Assembly: GCA_036723975.1 (NCBI GenBank)
Contig: DAIMGJ010000010.1
Location: forward strand, 1 to 64,000
DNA: 64,000 bases
Direction: 5' to 3'
DNA from: JAILEN01 sp036723975
Lineage (GTDB): Bacteria > Bacillota > Clostridia > Lachnospirales > Lachnospiraceae
Part shown: positions 8,631 to 17,997 of the stretch, piece by piece
Layout of the letters: each line of letters begins with the position of its first letter
Numbering within the stretch: position 1 is the first letter of the stretch
Position numbers and translations under genes: made by a program
The notes under the pieces: generated by a model
What the model was told of the DNA's origin: nothing
Databases searched by the model: none
Seen by the model: only the letters and a program-made list of their open reading frames with translations

Positions 8631-11600
8631 ATGCCTAAGAATAAAGACATAAAAAAAGTACTTGTTATCGGTTCCGGTCCAATCGTTATCGGTCAGGCTG
8701 CGGAATTTGATTATGCGGGAACTCAGGCTTGCCGTTCTTTAAAAGAAGAGGGTGTGGAGGTAGTTCTTGTTAATTCCAATCCGGCAACTATTATGACGGA
8801 TAAAGAAATTGCTGATGAGGTTTATATCGAACCTTTAACAGTGGATGTTTTAAAACAGATTATTCTAAAAGAGAAACCGGACAGCGTCCTTCCTACCTTA
8901 GGAGGCCAGGCAGGCTTAAACCTTGGTATGGAGTTGGAAGAGTGCGGATTCTTAAAAGAGCAGGGAGTTCGTTTGATCGGTACCACTGCAGATACGATTT
9001 TCCGTGCGGAAGACAGACAGGCGTTTAAAGATACCATGGAAAAAATCCATGAACCTGTGGCTGCTTCTCAGGTTGTCAATACCGTGGAAGACGGTGTGAA
9101 GTTTACCAATACCATCGGTTATCCGGTGGTGCTTCGTCCTGCCTTTACACTTGGTGGTTCCGGCGGTGGTATTGCTCACGATGAAACCGAACTTCGTGAA
9201 ATCTTAGAGAACGGCCTTCGCCTTTCCCGTGTACATGAAGTTTTGGTGGAACGTTGTATTGCCGGTTGGAAAGAAATCGAATATGAAGTAATGCGTGATG
9301 CGGCCGGAAACTGCATTACCGTTTGTAATATGGAAAACATTGATCCGGTTGGCGTACATACCGGAGATTCTATCGTAGTAGCTCCTTCCCAGACCTTAGG
9401 AGATAAGGAATACCAGATGCTACGTTCCTCTGCGCTTAATATTATCTCCGAGCTTGGAATTACAGGAGGATGTAACGTTCAGTATGCCCTTCATCCGGAA
9501 AGCTTTGAATACTGCGTTATCGAAGTAAACCCGCGTGTCAGCCGTTCGTCTGCGCTTGCGTCAAAGGCAACCGGTTATCCGATTGCAAAAGTTGCGGCAA
9601 AGATTGCCCTTGGCTATACCTTAGATGAAATTAAAAATGCGATTACAGGAAAAACATATGCTTCATTTGAGCCTATGTTGGATTATTGTGTCGTAAAGAT
9701 TCCTCGTTTACCCTTTGATAAATTTATTACGGCAAAACGTACACTTACCACGCAGATGAAAGCAACCGGAGAAGTTATGAGTATTTGCAATAACTTTGAA
9801 GGAGCATTGATGAAGGCCATTCGTTCTTTGGAACAACACGTGGATTCTCTTTTGAGCTATGATTTTAGTTCTCTTACAGATGAAGAATTAGATGAAGAAT
9901 TGCAGATTGTGGATGACAGAAGAATCTATCGAATTGCGGAAGCACTTCGCAGAGGTGTTTCTTATGCACACATTCATGAGATTTCTTTGATTGATATTTG
10001 GTTTATTGATAAAATTTCAGTTTTGGTTGAAATGGAACAGCGCTTAAAGGAAGAAGAACTTACTGCAGAGCTTCTTCGCGAGGCAAAGCGTATTGAGTTT
10101 CCGGATACTGTGATTGCATCTCTTACAGGTAAAACTGCAGACGAAATCAAAGAAATGCGATATGAAAACGGTATTGTTGCATCCTACAAGATGGTTGATA
10201 CCTGTGCCGCTGAGTTTGAGGCTCAGACTCCCTATTATTATTCTGTATATGGTGGAGAAAACGAAGCAGACGGTAAAACAGATAAAAAGAAAGTTCTTGT
10301 TTTGGGAAGCGGTCCGATTCGTATCGGTCAGGGCATCGAGTTTGATTTTTGCTCCGTACATTGTACCTGGGCATTTGCAAAAGAAGGTTATGAAACAATT
10401 ATTGTAAACAATAACCCGGAAACCGTTTCCACAGATTTCGATATTGCGGATAAACTTTACTTTGAGCCACTTACAGCTGAGGATGTTGAGAATATCGTTA
10501 ATATTGAAAAACCGGACGGAGCAGTGGTTCAGTTCGGCGGACAGACGGCTATTAAACTGACACAGGATTTGATGAAGATGGGAGTTCCGATTTTAGGAAC
10601 CGATGCCAAAGATGTGGATGCAGCGGAAGACAGAGAATTGTTTGATCAGATCCTTGAACAGACAAATATTCCGCGTGCGGCAGGTGGAACCGTATTTACT
10701 GCAGAGGAAGCAATTGCGGTTGCAAATCGACTGGGTTACCCGGTTTTGGTTCGCCCTTCCTATGTACTTGGCGGACAGGGCATGCAGATTGCATTTAATG
10801 ACGACGAAATCGTTAAGTTTATGGATATCATCAATCAGATTGCTCAGGACCACCCGATTCTTGTAGATAAATATCTTCAGGGAAAAGAAATTGAAGTTGA
10901 TGCGGTTTGCGACGGCACAGATATTTTAATTCCGGGAATTATGGAACATATCGAGCGAACCGGCGTACACTCCGGAGACAGTATTTCTGTATATCCGGCC
11001 CATACCATCGGAGTTGATATCAAAGAAAAGATTACGGATTACACAGCTCGCCTTGCAAAGGCCCTTCATGTTATCGGAATGATTAACATTCAGTTTATCG
11101 TTATGAATAACGAAGTGTATGTAATTGAGGTGAATCCACGTTCTTCAAGAACCGTACCTTATATTTCAAAAGTAACCGGTATTCCGATTGTGGATTTGGC
11201 TACCAAGGTTATTTTGGGCAAGACCATTAAAGAACTTGGTTATAAGCCGGGACTTCAGCCTGAGGCAGAGTATGTGGCCATTAAGATGCCGGTATTCTCA
11301 TTTGAAAAGCTTCGTGGTGCTGAGATTTCTTTAGGACCGGAAATGAAGTCTACAGGAGAGTGCCTTGGTATTGCCACAACCTTTAATGAGGCATTATATA
11401 AAGCGTTCCTTGGTGCCGGCGTTTCTTTGCCAAAATACAAGCAGATGATTATGACGGTAAATGATAAAGATAAGCCGGAATCTGTGGGTATTGCAAAACG
11501 ATTTGCGGATTTGGGTTATAAGATTTATGCCACAAGATCAACGGCGAACTATTTAAATGAGCATGGGGTGGAAGCATTCCGTATCAATAAGATTACACAG

Positions 11601-11837
11601 GAATCTCCAAACGTCATGGATTTGATTATCGGTCATAAGATTGATCTGGTGATTGATACTCCGACGGAAGGACATGGAGATAAAACTCGTGATGGATTCT
11701 TGATTCGCCGAAATGCCATTGAGACTGGGGTTTATTGTATCACAGCCCTTGATACAGCCAACGCTTTGGCAACGTCTTTGGAATCCAAATTGACGGATTT
11801 TACTCTTGTGGACATAGCCAAAGTAAAAAATGCGTAA
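8631..11837 (+). CDS. carB: carbamoyl-phosphate synthase large subunit
   Basis: 1068 residues, the full family length. Two homologous ATP-grasp halves each open with a VLVIGSGPIVIGQ-type motif (about residues 10 and 555), and a C-terminal MGS-like allosteric domain follows (about 930-1068). The enzyme phosphorylates bicarbonate and carbamate and uses ammonia tunnelled from CarA. It follows carA with no gap. It ends the purL-carA-carB cluster: no terminator was found after it, and a strong tRNA promoter begins 19 nt downstream. Confidence 0.97.
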   Translation: MPKNKDIKKVLVIGSGPIVIGQAAEFDYAGTQACRSLKEEGVEVVLVNSNPATIMTDKEIADEVYIEPLTVDVLKQIILKEKPDSVLPTLGGQAGLNLGMELEECGFLKEQGVRLIGTTADTIFRAEDRQAFKDTMEKIHEPVAASQVVNTVEDGVKFTNTIGYPVVLRPAFTLGGSGGGIAHDETELREILENGLRLSRVHEVLVERCIAGWKEIEYEVMRDAAGNCITVCNMENIDPVGVHTGDSIVVAPSQTLGDKEYQMLRSSALNIISELGITGGCNVQYALHPESFEYCVIEVNPRVSRSSALASKATGYPIAKVAAKIALGYTLDEIKNAITGKTYASFEPMLDYCVVKIPRLPFDKFITAKRTLTTQMKATGEVMSICNNFEGALMKAIRSLEQHVDSLLSYDFSSLTDEELDEELQIVDDRRIYRIAEALRRGVSYAHIHEISLIDIWFIDKISVLVEMEQRLKEEELTAELLREAKRIEFPDTVIASLTGKTADEIKEMRYENGIVASYKMVDTCAAEFEAQTPYYYSVYGGENEADGKTDKKKVLVLGSGPIRIGQGIEFDFCSVHCTWAFAKEGYETIIVNNNPETVSTDFDIADKLYFEPLTAEDVENIVNIEKPDGAVVQFGGQTAIKLTQDLMKMGVPILGTDAKDVDAAEDRELFDQILEQTNIPRAAGGTVFTAEEAIAVANRLGYPVLVRPSYVLGGQGMQIAFNDDEIVKFMDIINQIAQDHPILVDKYLQGKEIEVDAVCDGTDILIPGIMEHIERTGVHSGDSISVYPAHTIGVDIKEKITDYTARLAKALHVIGMINIQFIVMNNEVYVIEVNPRSSRTVPYISKVTGIPIVDLATKVILGKTIKELGYKPGLQPEAEYVAIKMPVFSFEKLRGAEISLGPEMKSTGECLGIATTFNEALYKAFLGAGVSLPKYKQMIMTVNDKDKPESVGIAKRFADLGYKIYATRSTANYLNEHGVEAFRINKITQESPNVMDLIIGHKIDLVIDTPTEGHGDKTRDGFLIRRNAIETGVYCITALDTANALATSLESKLTDFTLVDIAKVKNA

Positions 11838-11855
11838 AAAACTTTAAAAAAGTGG

Positions 11856-11884
11856 TTGACGAATACTACCAGATATAGTATATT
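11856..11884 (+). promoter_or_regulatory. promoter of the tRNA-Val/tRNA-Met operon
   Basis: TTGACG (11856-11861), exactly 17 nt spacer, TATATT (11879-11884). A short hairpin GGTCGC/GCGACC (11892-11911) lies between it and the first tRNA. Confidence 0.85.
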
Positions 11885-11915
11885 AATTCTCGGTCGCGCT
11901 GATGGGCGACCAAAT

Positions 11916-11988
11916 GGGATCTTAGCTCAGCTGGGAGAGCATCTGCCTTACAAGCAGAGGGTCATAGGTTCGAGCCCTATAGGTCCCA
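11916..11988 (+). tRNA. tRNA-Val (anticodon TAC)
   Basis: Acceptor GGGATCT pairs with AGGTCCC (one G-U), D arm GCTCAGCTGGGAGAGC, anticodon stem TCTGC/GCAGA with loop CTTACAA, and a GGTTCGAGCCC T arm. The anticodon TAC is at 949-951 of this block (11949-11951). Discriminator A; CCA is not encoded. Confidence 0.95.
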
Positions 11989-12007
11989 TTTGGCTGTAAA
12001 GCCATGT

Positions 12008-12081
12008 GGCGAAGTAGCTCAGCTGGCTAGAGCACACGGTTCATACCCGTGGTGTCGAGAGTTCGAGTCTCCCCTTCGCTA
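12008..12081 (+). tRNA. tRNA-Met (anticodon CAT), elongator type
   Basis: Acceptor GGCGAAG pairs with CTTCGCT (G-U at the end), and the anticodon stem CACGG/CCGTG holds loop TTCATAC. It lacks the three consecutive G-C pairs and the unpaired 1-72 position of an initiator. Its anticodon arm matches elongator Met of Bacillus better than the lysidine-modified Ile2 type. Confidence 0.9.
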
Positions 12082-12090
12082 CTGATATTA

Positions 12091-12117
12091 AGAGAGGATT
12101 ATTCCTCTCTTTTTTTT
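12091..12117 (+). terminator. terminator of the tRNA operon
   Basis: An 8 bp stem AGAGAGGA/TCCTCTCT with a 4 nt loop is followed by seven or more T. Confidence 0.9.
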
Positions 12118-12131
12118 GTGTTTGTCGTCTA

Positions 12132-12160
12132 TTGAAAAACATCCGTAAAAACTATAAAAT
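12132..12160 (+). promoter_or_regulatory. promoter of the ispF-sigH cluster
   Basis: TTGAAA (12132-12137), 17 nt spacer, TAAAAT (12155-12160), 35 nt before the ispF start. Confidence 0.65.
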
Positions 12161-12194
12161 ATGGGAAGTTAAGTATTTTTGACGGAGTAGATTT

Positions 12195-12734
12195 ATGAGA
12201 ATCGGAAACGGATATGATGTCCATCGGTTGGTTCCCGACAGGGACTTAATCGTAGGAGGCGTAAAAATAGAACATGAATTTGGACTTTTGGGGCATTCGG
12301 ATGCGGATGTGCTGTTGCATGCAATCTGTGATGCTGTCTTAGGTGCGGCTGCCCTTGGCGATATTGGAAAACACTTTCCAGACACAGATGAGAAGTACAG
12401 GGGAATTTCCTCGATTGTACTTTTAAAAGAGGTCTGTCGCCTTGTGCTTGAAAAAGGCTATGTGGTTTCCAATTTGGATGCCACCATTATTGCTCAGCGA
12501 CCGAAGTTTCGCCCGTATATTGATGAGATGTGTCAAAATGTGGCGGAAGCATTAAATATACCGGTAGATTATGTTAACATTAAGGCTACGACAGAAGAAG
12601 GCCTTGGCTTTACAGGAAAGGAAGAAGGAATTGCGGCATCTTGTGTCTGTTTGCTTGAATCAATTTATGAAGCAAGCAGTGATGTGAGCACAAGCAGAAA
12701 ATGTGCAGCCTGTCCGGGGTGCGCAAAGCAATAA
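12195..12734 (+). CDS. ispF: 2-C-methyl-D-erythritol 2,4-cyclodiphosphate synthase with a Cys-rich tail
   Basis: 179 residues. It closes the cyclodiphosphate ring in the MEP route to isoprenoids. The zinc-binding motif GYDVHR (residues 6-11), GHSDADVLLHA (about 34-44) and GDIGKHFPD (about 56-64) are intact, and TTEEGLGFTG is near 135. The family is normally about 157-160 residues; here about 20 extra C-terminal residues end in CAACPGC, a CxxCxxC pattern that could bind a metal. The ATG lies after GACGGAG. cysS follows 16 nt downstream. Confidence 0.93.
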   Translation: MRIGNGYDVHRLVPDRDLIVGGVKIEHEFGLLGHSDADVLLHAICDAVLGAAALGDIGKHFPDTDEKYRGISSIVLLKEVCRLVLEKGYVVSNLDATIIAQRPKFRPYIDEMCQNVAEALNIPVDYVNIKATTEEGLGFTGKEEGIAASCVCLLESIYEASSDVSTSRKCAACPGCAKQ

Positions 12735-12750
12735 CAGAGAGGAAATAATA

Positions 12751-14157
12751 ATGAAGATTTTTAATACACTTACAAGAACAAAAGAAGAATTTAAACCGAT
12801 TGAAGAAAACAAAGTTCGCATGTATGTTTGCGGACCTACTGTGTACAACTACATTCATATCGGAAATGCCCGTCCCATGATTGTCTTTGATACGGTTCGC
12901 CGCTATATGGAGTATAAGGGCTATGATGTGAACTATGTTTCCAACTTCACGGATGTTGATGATAAAATCATTAAAAAGGCCAATGAAGAAGGTGTGGCTT
13001 GCGATGTAATTACCGCTCGTTATATTGAAGCATGCAAAGAAGATATGCGTGATTTAAATGTGAAGCCGGCTACCACGCATCCGCTGGCAACCAATGAAAT
13101 TGATGGTATGATAGCGATGATTTCTGATTTGATTGAAAAAGGGCATGCTTATGCCGTTAGTGACGGTACGGTTTACTTTAGAACAAGAAGTTTTAAGGAT
13201 TACGGAAAGCTGTCTTATAAGAATATCGATGATTTGGAAGCGGGACACAGAAGCATTAACGTAACCGGAGATTTAAAAGAAGATCCGCTTGACTTTGTTT
13301 TATGGAAGCCGAAAAAAGAAGGGGAGCCGGCATGGCAGTCTCCTTGGTCAGAAGGTCGTCCGGGGTGGCATATTGAGTGTTCCGTAATGGCAAAGAAATA
13401 TTTGGGAGATTCCATTGATATTCATGCCGGTGGCGAAGATTTGATTTTCCCGCATCATGAAAATGAAATTGCCCAGTCGGAAGCTGCAAACGGTGTTGAG
13501 TTCTCACGTTATTGGATGCACAACGGATTCTTAAAGATTGACAATGAGAAGATGTCTAAGTCAAAAGGCAATTTCTTTACCGTAAAGGATATCAAAGCTC
13601 GTTATGATTTACAGGTGCTTCGGTTCTTTATGCTTTCTGCACATTACAGAAGTCCGTTAAACTTCTCTGATGAACTTATGGAAGGTGCAAAGAACGGTTT
13701 GGAACGTATCTTAAACTGTGTGGATTCCTTAAACTACTTGATTGAGAACAATGCTTCAGAGGATATGACAAACGAGGAAGATGCGCTTCTTACTACTGCC
13801 AAAACCTATAAAACGAAGTTTGATGCTGCAATGGATGATGATTTTAATACCGCGGATGCGATTTCTGCTGTATTTGAACTTGTAAAATTTGTAAATACCA
13901 ATACATCGGAAACTTCTTCAAAAGCATTTGTAAAAGAACTTCTTTCCGATATTACGGTTCTTTGTGATGTTTTGGGTATCATTACAAAAAAAGAAAAGGA
14001 AGTGTTGGATTCCGATATTGAGGCATTGATTGAAGAACGCCAAACTGCAAGAAAAGAGAAAAACTTTGCTCGTGCCGACGAAATTCGCGATCAGCTTCTT
14101 TCCATGGGAATCGTTTTGGAAGATACCAGAGAAGGGGTAAAATGGAAGAGAGCTTAA
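12751..14157 (+). CDS. cysS: cysteinyl-tRNA synthetase
   Basis: 468 residues, class I synthetase that charges tRNA-Cys. The catalytic signatures are HIGNARP (the HIGH box, about residue 36) and KMSKSKG (about 268), with the zinc ligands around Cys28 (VCGPTVYN) and the SVMAKKYLG segment. ATG 12751 follows AGAGAGGAAATAATA; longer in-frame starts run into ispF. No T-box leader fits between ispF and cysS. The last 16 nt overlap the start of mrnC. Confidence 0.96.
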   Translation: MKIFNTLTRTKEEFKPIEENKVRMYVCGPTVYNYIHIGNARPMIVFDTVRRYMEYKGYDVNYVSNFTDVDDKIIKKANEEGVACDVITARYIEACKEDMRDLNVKPATTHPLATNEIDGMIAMISDLIEKGHAYAVSDGTVYFRTRSFKDYGKLSYKNIDDLEAGHRSINVTGDLKEDPLDFVLWKPKKEGEPAWQSPWSEGRPGWHIECSVMAKKYLGDSIDIHAGGEDLIFPHHENEIAQSEAANGVEFSRYWMHNGFLKIDNEKMSKSKGNFFTVKDIKARYDLQVLRFFMLSAHYRSPLNFSDELMEGAKNGLERILNCVDSLNYLIENNASEDMTNEEDALLTTAKTYKTKFDAAMDDDFNTADAISAVFELVKFVNTNTSETSSKAFVKELLSDITVLCDVLGIITKKEKEVLDSDIEALIEERQTARKEKNFARADEIRDQLLSMGIVLEDTREGVKWKRA

Positions 14158-14576
14158 ACTTTTCTAACATTAAAAAAAATCTTCATATAGAAGATAAAGA
14201 TATACGAACGTTTTCACCACTTTCCCTTGCATATATTGGGGACACAATTTTTGATCTTTTGATTCGCTCCATTGTGTTGGCAAACGGAAATACACCGGTA
14301 TCAAAGATGCATAAAGCTTGTTCGGAAATTGTATGTGCGACTTCACAAGCCAAAATGATTGATGCAATCTATGATGATTTGACAGATGAGGAAAAAGAAG
14401 TCGTTGCCCGAGGTAGAAATGCAAAGTCGAAAACAACGGCGAAAAATGCTTCTGTTTTGGATTATCGAAAAGCGACTTCTTTGGAAGCGCTTTTGGGCTA
14501 TTTATACATGGAAGAAAAAATTGATCGTTTGTATGAATTGGTAACCCTTGGCCTTAAAAAGATAGGTAGGATTTAA
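14142..14576 (+). CDS. mrnC: mini-ribonuclease III
   Basis: 144 residues: a single RNase III catalytic domain without the double-stranded RNA-binding domain. In Bacillus this enzyme matures the ends of 23S rRNA. The signature is LAYIGDTIFDLLIRS (about residues 28-42), and the C-terminal metal-binding Glu is in SLEALLGYLY. It overlaps cysS by 16 nt, and the cysS-mrnC-rlmB order is a known Firmicutes arrangement. Confidence 0.93.
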   Translation: MEESLNFSNIKKNLHIEDKDIRTFSPLSLAYIGDTIFDLLIRSIVLANGNTPVSKMHKACSEIVCATSQAKMIDAIYDDLTDEEKEVVARGRNAKSKTTAKNASVLDYRKATSLEALLGYLYMEEKIDRLYELVTLGLKKIGRI

Positions 14577-14578
14577 GA

Positions 14579-15322
14579 ATGAGAAATGAAGAGTCTGTAA
14601 TAGAAGGTAGAAATGCGGTTCTGGAAGCACTTCGCTCCGAAAAAACCGTAGATAAACTGTTTGTAATAGAAGATAATAACGATGGCCCTATTCGCACCAT
14701 TCTTCGTGAAGCAAAAAAACAGCATTTAATTGTTGAATTTTGTAAGAAAGAACGTTTGGATCAGATTTCCGTTACCGGAAAACATCAGGGTGTCATTGCC
14801 TATATTGCAGCGTATGAATATTCCACTTTGGAAGAGATTTTAAATGTTGCAAGAGAAAAAAACGAAGATCCCTTTATCTTTGTTTTGGACGGCATTGAGG
14901 ATCCTCACAATTTGGGTGCTATGATTCGTACCGCAAATCTTTGCGGCGCACACGGTGTTATTATTCCCAACCGCAGAGCAGTGGGACTTACGGCAACGGT
15001 TGCAAAAGCTTCTGCGGGAGCCTTAAACTATACCAAGGTATGTAAGGTTACAAACATCAATCAGACCATCGAGGATTTAAAAAAGGAAGGTCTTTGGTTT
15101 GTCTGTGCGGATATGGGCGGGGAAGAAATGTATCGCTTAAATCTTACCGGACCGATTGGTCTTGTAATTGGAAACGAAGGGGAGGGCGTTTCTCAATTAA
15201 CCAAGAAGAAATGTGATTTTATCGCCTCCATACCGATGAAGGGAGATATTGATTCTTTGAATGCTTCTGTGGCATGCGGTGTATTGGCTTACGAGATTGT
15301 CCGTCAAAGAATTTCAAAATAA
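14579..15322 (+). CDS. rlmB: TrmH-family 23S rRNA 2'-O-ribose methyltransferase
   Basis: 247 residues, a SpoU/TrmH (SPOUT) methyltransferase of the RlmB type that methylates a guanosine of 23S rRNA. There is an N-terminal substrate-binding domain (VIEGRNAVLEAL, residues 7-18) and the knot motifs DGIEDPHNLGAMIRTA (about 104-119), IGNEGEGVS (about 197-205) and SLNASVACGVLAYE near the end. It starts 2 nt after mrnC, and its stop overlaps the ATG of sigH (TAATG). The exact target base is inferred from the family. Confidence 0.92.
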   Translation: MRNEESVIEGRNAVLEALRSEKTVDKLFVIEDNNDGPIRTILREAKKQHLIVEFCKKERLDQISVTGKHQGVIAYIAAYEYSTLEEILNVAREKNEDPFIFVLDGIEDPHNLGAMIRTANLCGAHGVIIPNRRAVGLTATVAKASAGALNYTKVCKVTNINQTIEDLKKEGLWFVCADMGGEEMYRLNLTGPIGLVIGNEGEGVSQLTKKKCDFIASIPMKGDIDSLNASVACGVLAYEIVRQRISK

Positions 15323-15930
15323 TGGAAGATACAAGATTACTTGATGAAAAAACAGATGAAGAGTTGGTACGGATGTATCAGGATGGGGAAATCGAAATCG
15401 GAGCCTATTTGATTAAGCGATTTTATCCCTTGATTTTAAACTGTTCCAGACACTTGTTTTTGGCAGGCGCGGAAAATGAAGATTTGTATCAGGAAGGAAC
15501 GGTGGGTCTGTTTCAGGCTTTTCGTGATTTTGACAGAAGTCGCAATGTGAAATTTTCCACCTTTGCTTCCATGTGCATTATGCGCCAACAATCCAAGGCG
15601 ATTGAAGCGTCCAATCGACTGAAACACCAGCCACTGAATAACTATTTATCAATATATGAGGATTCTGCCGACCATGTGGCACTTATTGATACGTTATCTT
15701 CTCCGGAATACGATGACCCGTTGAAGCTTTTTACGGAAGCGGAAAGTTATAAGGAGTTGATGGGCAAAATCAAAAACGAACTTTCAGAGTTTGAAAATCG
15801 TGTTTTGGATTTGTATTTAAAAGGAATGGATTATAAATCCATCGCTTATGATTTAGATAAAGAAGAAAAGAGTATTGATAACGCGATACAGCGTATTCGA
15901 AATAAAGTAAAAAAGATTTTAAACGGTTAA
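15322..15930 (+). CDS. sigH: RNA polymerase sigma factor SigH
   Basis: 202 residues, a sigma-70 family factor. Region 2 is seen as DLYQEGTVGLFQAFRDFD and FSTFASMCIMRQ (about residues 55-95), and region 4 as LDLYLKGMDYKSIAYDL with a helix-turn-helix (about 165-200). In Bacillus and Clostridia, SigH drives the switch to stationary phase and early sporulation. The place after rlmB is typical for sigH. The start overlaps the rlmB stop in TAATG. It ends just before a bidirectional terminator. Confidence 0.9.
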   Translation: MEDTRLLDEKTDEELVRMYQDGEIEIGAYLIKRFYPLILNCSRHLFLAGAENEDLYQEGTVGLFQAFRDFDRSRNVKFSTFASMCIMRQQSKAIEASNRLKHQPLNNYLSIYEDSADHVALIDTLSSPEYDDPLKLFTEAESYKELMGKIKNELSEFENRVLDLYLKGMDYKSIAYDLDKEEKSIDNAIQRIRNKVKKILNG

Positions 15931-15964
15931 AAACGGTAAGGAAAAATTCTTACCGTTTTTTTAT
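15929..15964. terminator. bidirectional terminator between sigH and the PHP phosphatase
   Basis: A 12 bp stem AAAAACGGTAAG/CTTACCGTTTTT has a run of A on its left and a run of T on its right, so it can serve both converging genes. Confidence 0.88.
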
Positions 15965-16791
15965 AATTCAAATATCATTGGTTTTCTCTTTTTGTAGACG
16001 GCGTATTCTTTAAAACCAATTGCCTTTAGCTCGTCGGCGATTTTGTCGAAGTGAAGTCCCACGTGTTCCGTCTTATGAGCATCAGCTCCCAAGGTGATTA
16101 ATTTACCGCCGCAGTCCCGGTAGAACATTAAAGTTTCAAAGTTTGGATTTGGCTCATTTAACCCTGATCGGTAAGCGCCTGTGTTTACTTCCAGAGCGAT
16201 ATCATTCTTAATAAGAATCTTAAAAATCTCACCAATCAAATCTTTGTAATCCCGATAGTCGTAGTGGCTTTCTGCTTCGCTTAAGTGATTCTTGGCGTAG
16301 CGTACCACGTAATCCAAATGTCCGAAACTGTCAAAGTCGGTAAAGCAGTTTAGGTTTTCCAAAGCACAGGAAAAATATTCCCGGTAAGCATCTTTTCCGG
16401 ACCGTCCTTCATAAAACTCCGGATAGTATGGATCCATATGGTTTGCTACGTGAATGGAACCGATGACATAATCCAATGGAAGAGTATTAACCAAATTCTT
16501 ATGTAAGTCTGCCAAATGGGGCTGAAGTCCCAATTCCATGCCAACCAAAACCGATGTATCGGAAGGATTCTTTGATTCCTCTTCCAAAATGCTTGTCATT
16601 TTAAGGAAGTATTCTTTTATATCCAACTCAAAACGATGGGGATCCTCTCCCGGATAATCGTAGTCCATATGATCTGTAAAGGTTATACCTTTTAAACCAA
16701 GATCTTTTGCGCGCTGCAACATGGTTTCCGGCGGAATTTCACAATCCGCAGAAAAAGATGTGTGTAAATGAGAGTCCCATAAATGATTCAT
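15961..16791 (-). CDS. hisK: PHP-type histidinol-phosphatase
   Basis: 276 residues of the PHP metal-dependent phosphoesterase family. The N terminus carries DSHLHTSFSADC (about residues 6-17), then FTDHMDYDY, GSIHVANH and a C-terminal LGADAHKTEHVG (about 240-251), all metal-ligand motifs. It probably dephosphorylates histidinol phosphate in histidine synthesis, far from the his operon at the right end. ATG 16791 follows AAAGGAG; an in-frame TTG two codons upstream is a poorer choice. It converges on sigH. A different PHP phosphatase role is possible. Confidence 0.82.
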   Translation of the reverse strand: MNHLWDSHLHTSFSADCEIPPETMLQRAKDLGLKGITFTDHMDYDYPGEDPHRFELDIKEYFLKMTSILEEESKNPSDTSVLVGMELGLQPHLADLHKNLVNTLPLDYVIGSIHVANHMDPYYPEFYEGRSGKDAYREYFSCALENLNCFTDFDSFGHLDYVVRYAKNHLSEAESHYDYRDYKDLIGEIFKILIKNDIALEVNTGAYRSGLNEPNPNFETLMFYRDCGGKLITLGADAHKTEHVGLHFDKIADELKAIGFKEYAVYKKRKPMIFEL

Positions 16792-16827
16792 TTTCAACTC
16801 CTTTCATAGGCCCGTAAAAACATTCTT

Positions 16828-16833
16828 ATTATA
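16828..16833 (-). promoter_or_regulatory. possible -10 element of hisK
   Basis: On the minus strand a TATAAT lies 37 nt before the hisK start, with only a T-rich -35 region. It is divergent from the gap promoter. Confidence 0.35.
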
Positions 16834-16890
16834 TCGCATTTAAAATACAAAAAAAATACGTGAAAAAATTATCAATCCCATAAATTATGC

Positions 16891-16919
16891 TTGAAATTAC
16901 TTGTAAAATTGTATATGAT
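16891..16919 (+). promoter_or_regulatory. promoter of gap
   Basis: TTGAAA (16891-16896), 17 nt spacer, TATGAT (16914-16919), followed by a 55-60 nt leader. Confidence 0.75.
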
Positions 16920-16979
16920 TAAAAACAGCCGAGGCGTACTAGGTCTCAAAGAATTTTATTATTTTAGGAGGATACTCAA

Positions 16980-17981
16980 ATGGCAGTTAGAGTAGCTATT
17001 AACGGATTTGGACGTATTGGACGTTTAGCATTCCGTCAGATGTTTGGAGCAGAGGGTTACGAAGTTGTTGCTATCAACGATTTAACAAGCCCCAAAATGT
17101 TAGCACATCTTTTGAAGTATGATTCATCTCAGGGAAAATATGCACTTGCTGATACCGTTTCAGCTGGTGAAGATTCTATCACTGTTGATGGAAAGACAAT
17201 CAAGATTTATGCATTCCCGGATGCAAACAATTGCCCATGGGGAGAATTAAAGGTTGATGTTGTTTTAGAGTGCTCAGGCTTCTATACATCAAAAGAAAAG
17301 GCACAGGCACACATCAATGCCGGTGCTAGAAAGGTTGTTATCTCTGCACCTGCAGGAAATGATCTTCCTACTATCGTATATAACGTTAACCACAAGACAC
17401 TTAAGCCGGAAGATACCATTATCTCTGCAGCTTCTTGTACAACAAACTGCTTAGCTCCTATGGCTAAGGCATTAAATGATCTTGCTGGAATCAAGTCTGG
17501 TATCATGAGCACAATTCATGCTTACACAGGTGATCAGATGATCCTTGATGGACCACAGCGTAAGGGTGACCTTCGTCGTTCTCGCGCAGGCGCTGTTAAC
17601 ATCGTTCCTAACTCTACAGGTGCTGCAAAGGCAATCGGTCTTGTAATTCCTGAATTGAACGGTAAGTTAATCGGTTCTGCTCAGCGTGTACCGACCCCTA
17701 CAGGTTCTACCACAATCCTTGTAGCAACTGTTGAAAAGTCAGTTACTAAGGAAGAAATCAATGCAGCTATGAAGGCAGCATCTACAGAGTCATTTGGTTA
17801 TAACGAAGATGAAATCGTATCTTCTGATATCGTTGGATCTACCTATGGTTCTATCTTCGATGCTACTCAGACTATGGTTGGTGAAGATAACCTTGTACAG
17901 GTTGTTGCTTGGTATGATAACGAGAACAGCTACACATCTCAGATGGTTCGTACAATCAAATACTTCTCTGAGCTTGCATAA
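16980..17981 (+). CDS. gap: glyceraldehyde-3-phosphate dehydrogenase, type I
   Basis: 333 residues, a full-length glycolytic GAPDH that oxidises glyceraldehyde-3-phosphate to 1,3-bisphosphoglycerate. The Rossmann motif is INGFGRIGRLAFRQ (residues 7-20), the catalytic Cys is in SAASCTTNCLAP (about 153), and HAYTGDQ and YDNENSYTSQMVRT are conserved. AIND after the second strand fits NAD preference. It has a strong AGGAGG site and its own promoter. A terminator-like hairpin follows before pgk, which would leave gap transcribed more than the rest of the cluster. Confidence 0.97.
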   Translation: MAVRVAINGFGRIGRLAFRQMFGAEGYEVVAINDLTSPKMLAHLLKYDSSQGKYALADTVSAGEDSITVDGKTIKIYAFPDANNCPWGELKVDVVLECSGFYTSKEKAQAHINAGARKVVISAPAGNDLPTIVYNVNHKTLKPEDTIISAASCTTNCLAPMAKALNDLAGIKSGIMSTIHAYTGDQMILDGPQRKGDLRRSRAGAVNIVPNSTGAAKAIGLVIPELNGKLIGSAQRVPTPTGSTTILVATVEKSVTKEEINAAMKAASTESFGYNEDEIVSSDIVGSTYGSIFDATQTMVGEDNLVQVVAWYDNENSYTSQMVRTIKYFSELA

Positions 17982-17997
17982 TTTATTTTAACTTCAT

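Noticed and set aside
12008..12081. Initiator tRNA-fMet
   Set aside because: The anticodon stem lacks the three G-C pairs and the 1-72 position is a G-U pair, not a mismatch; elongator Met fits better.
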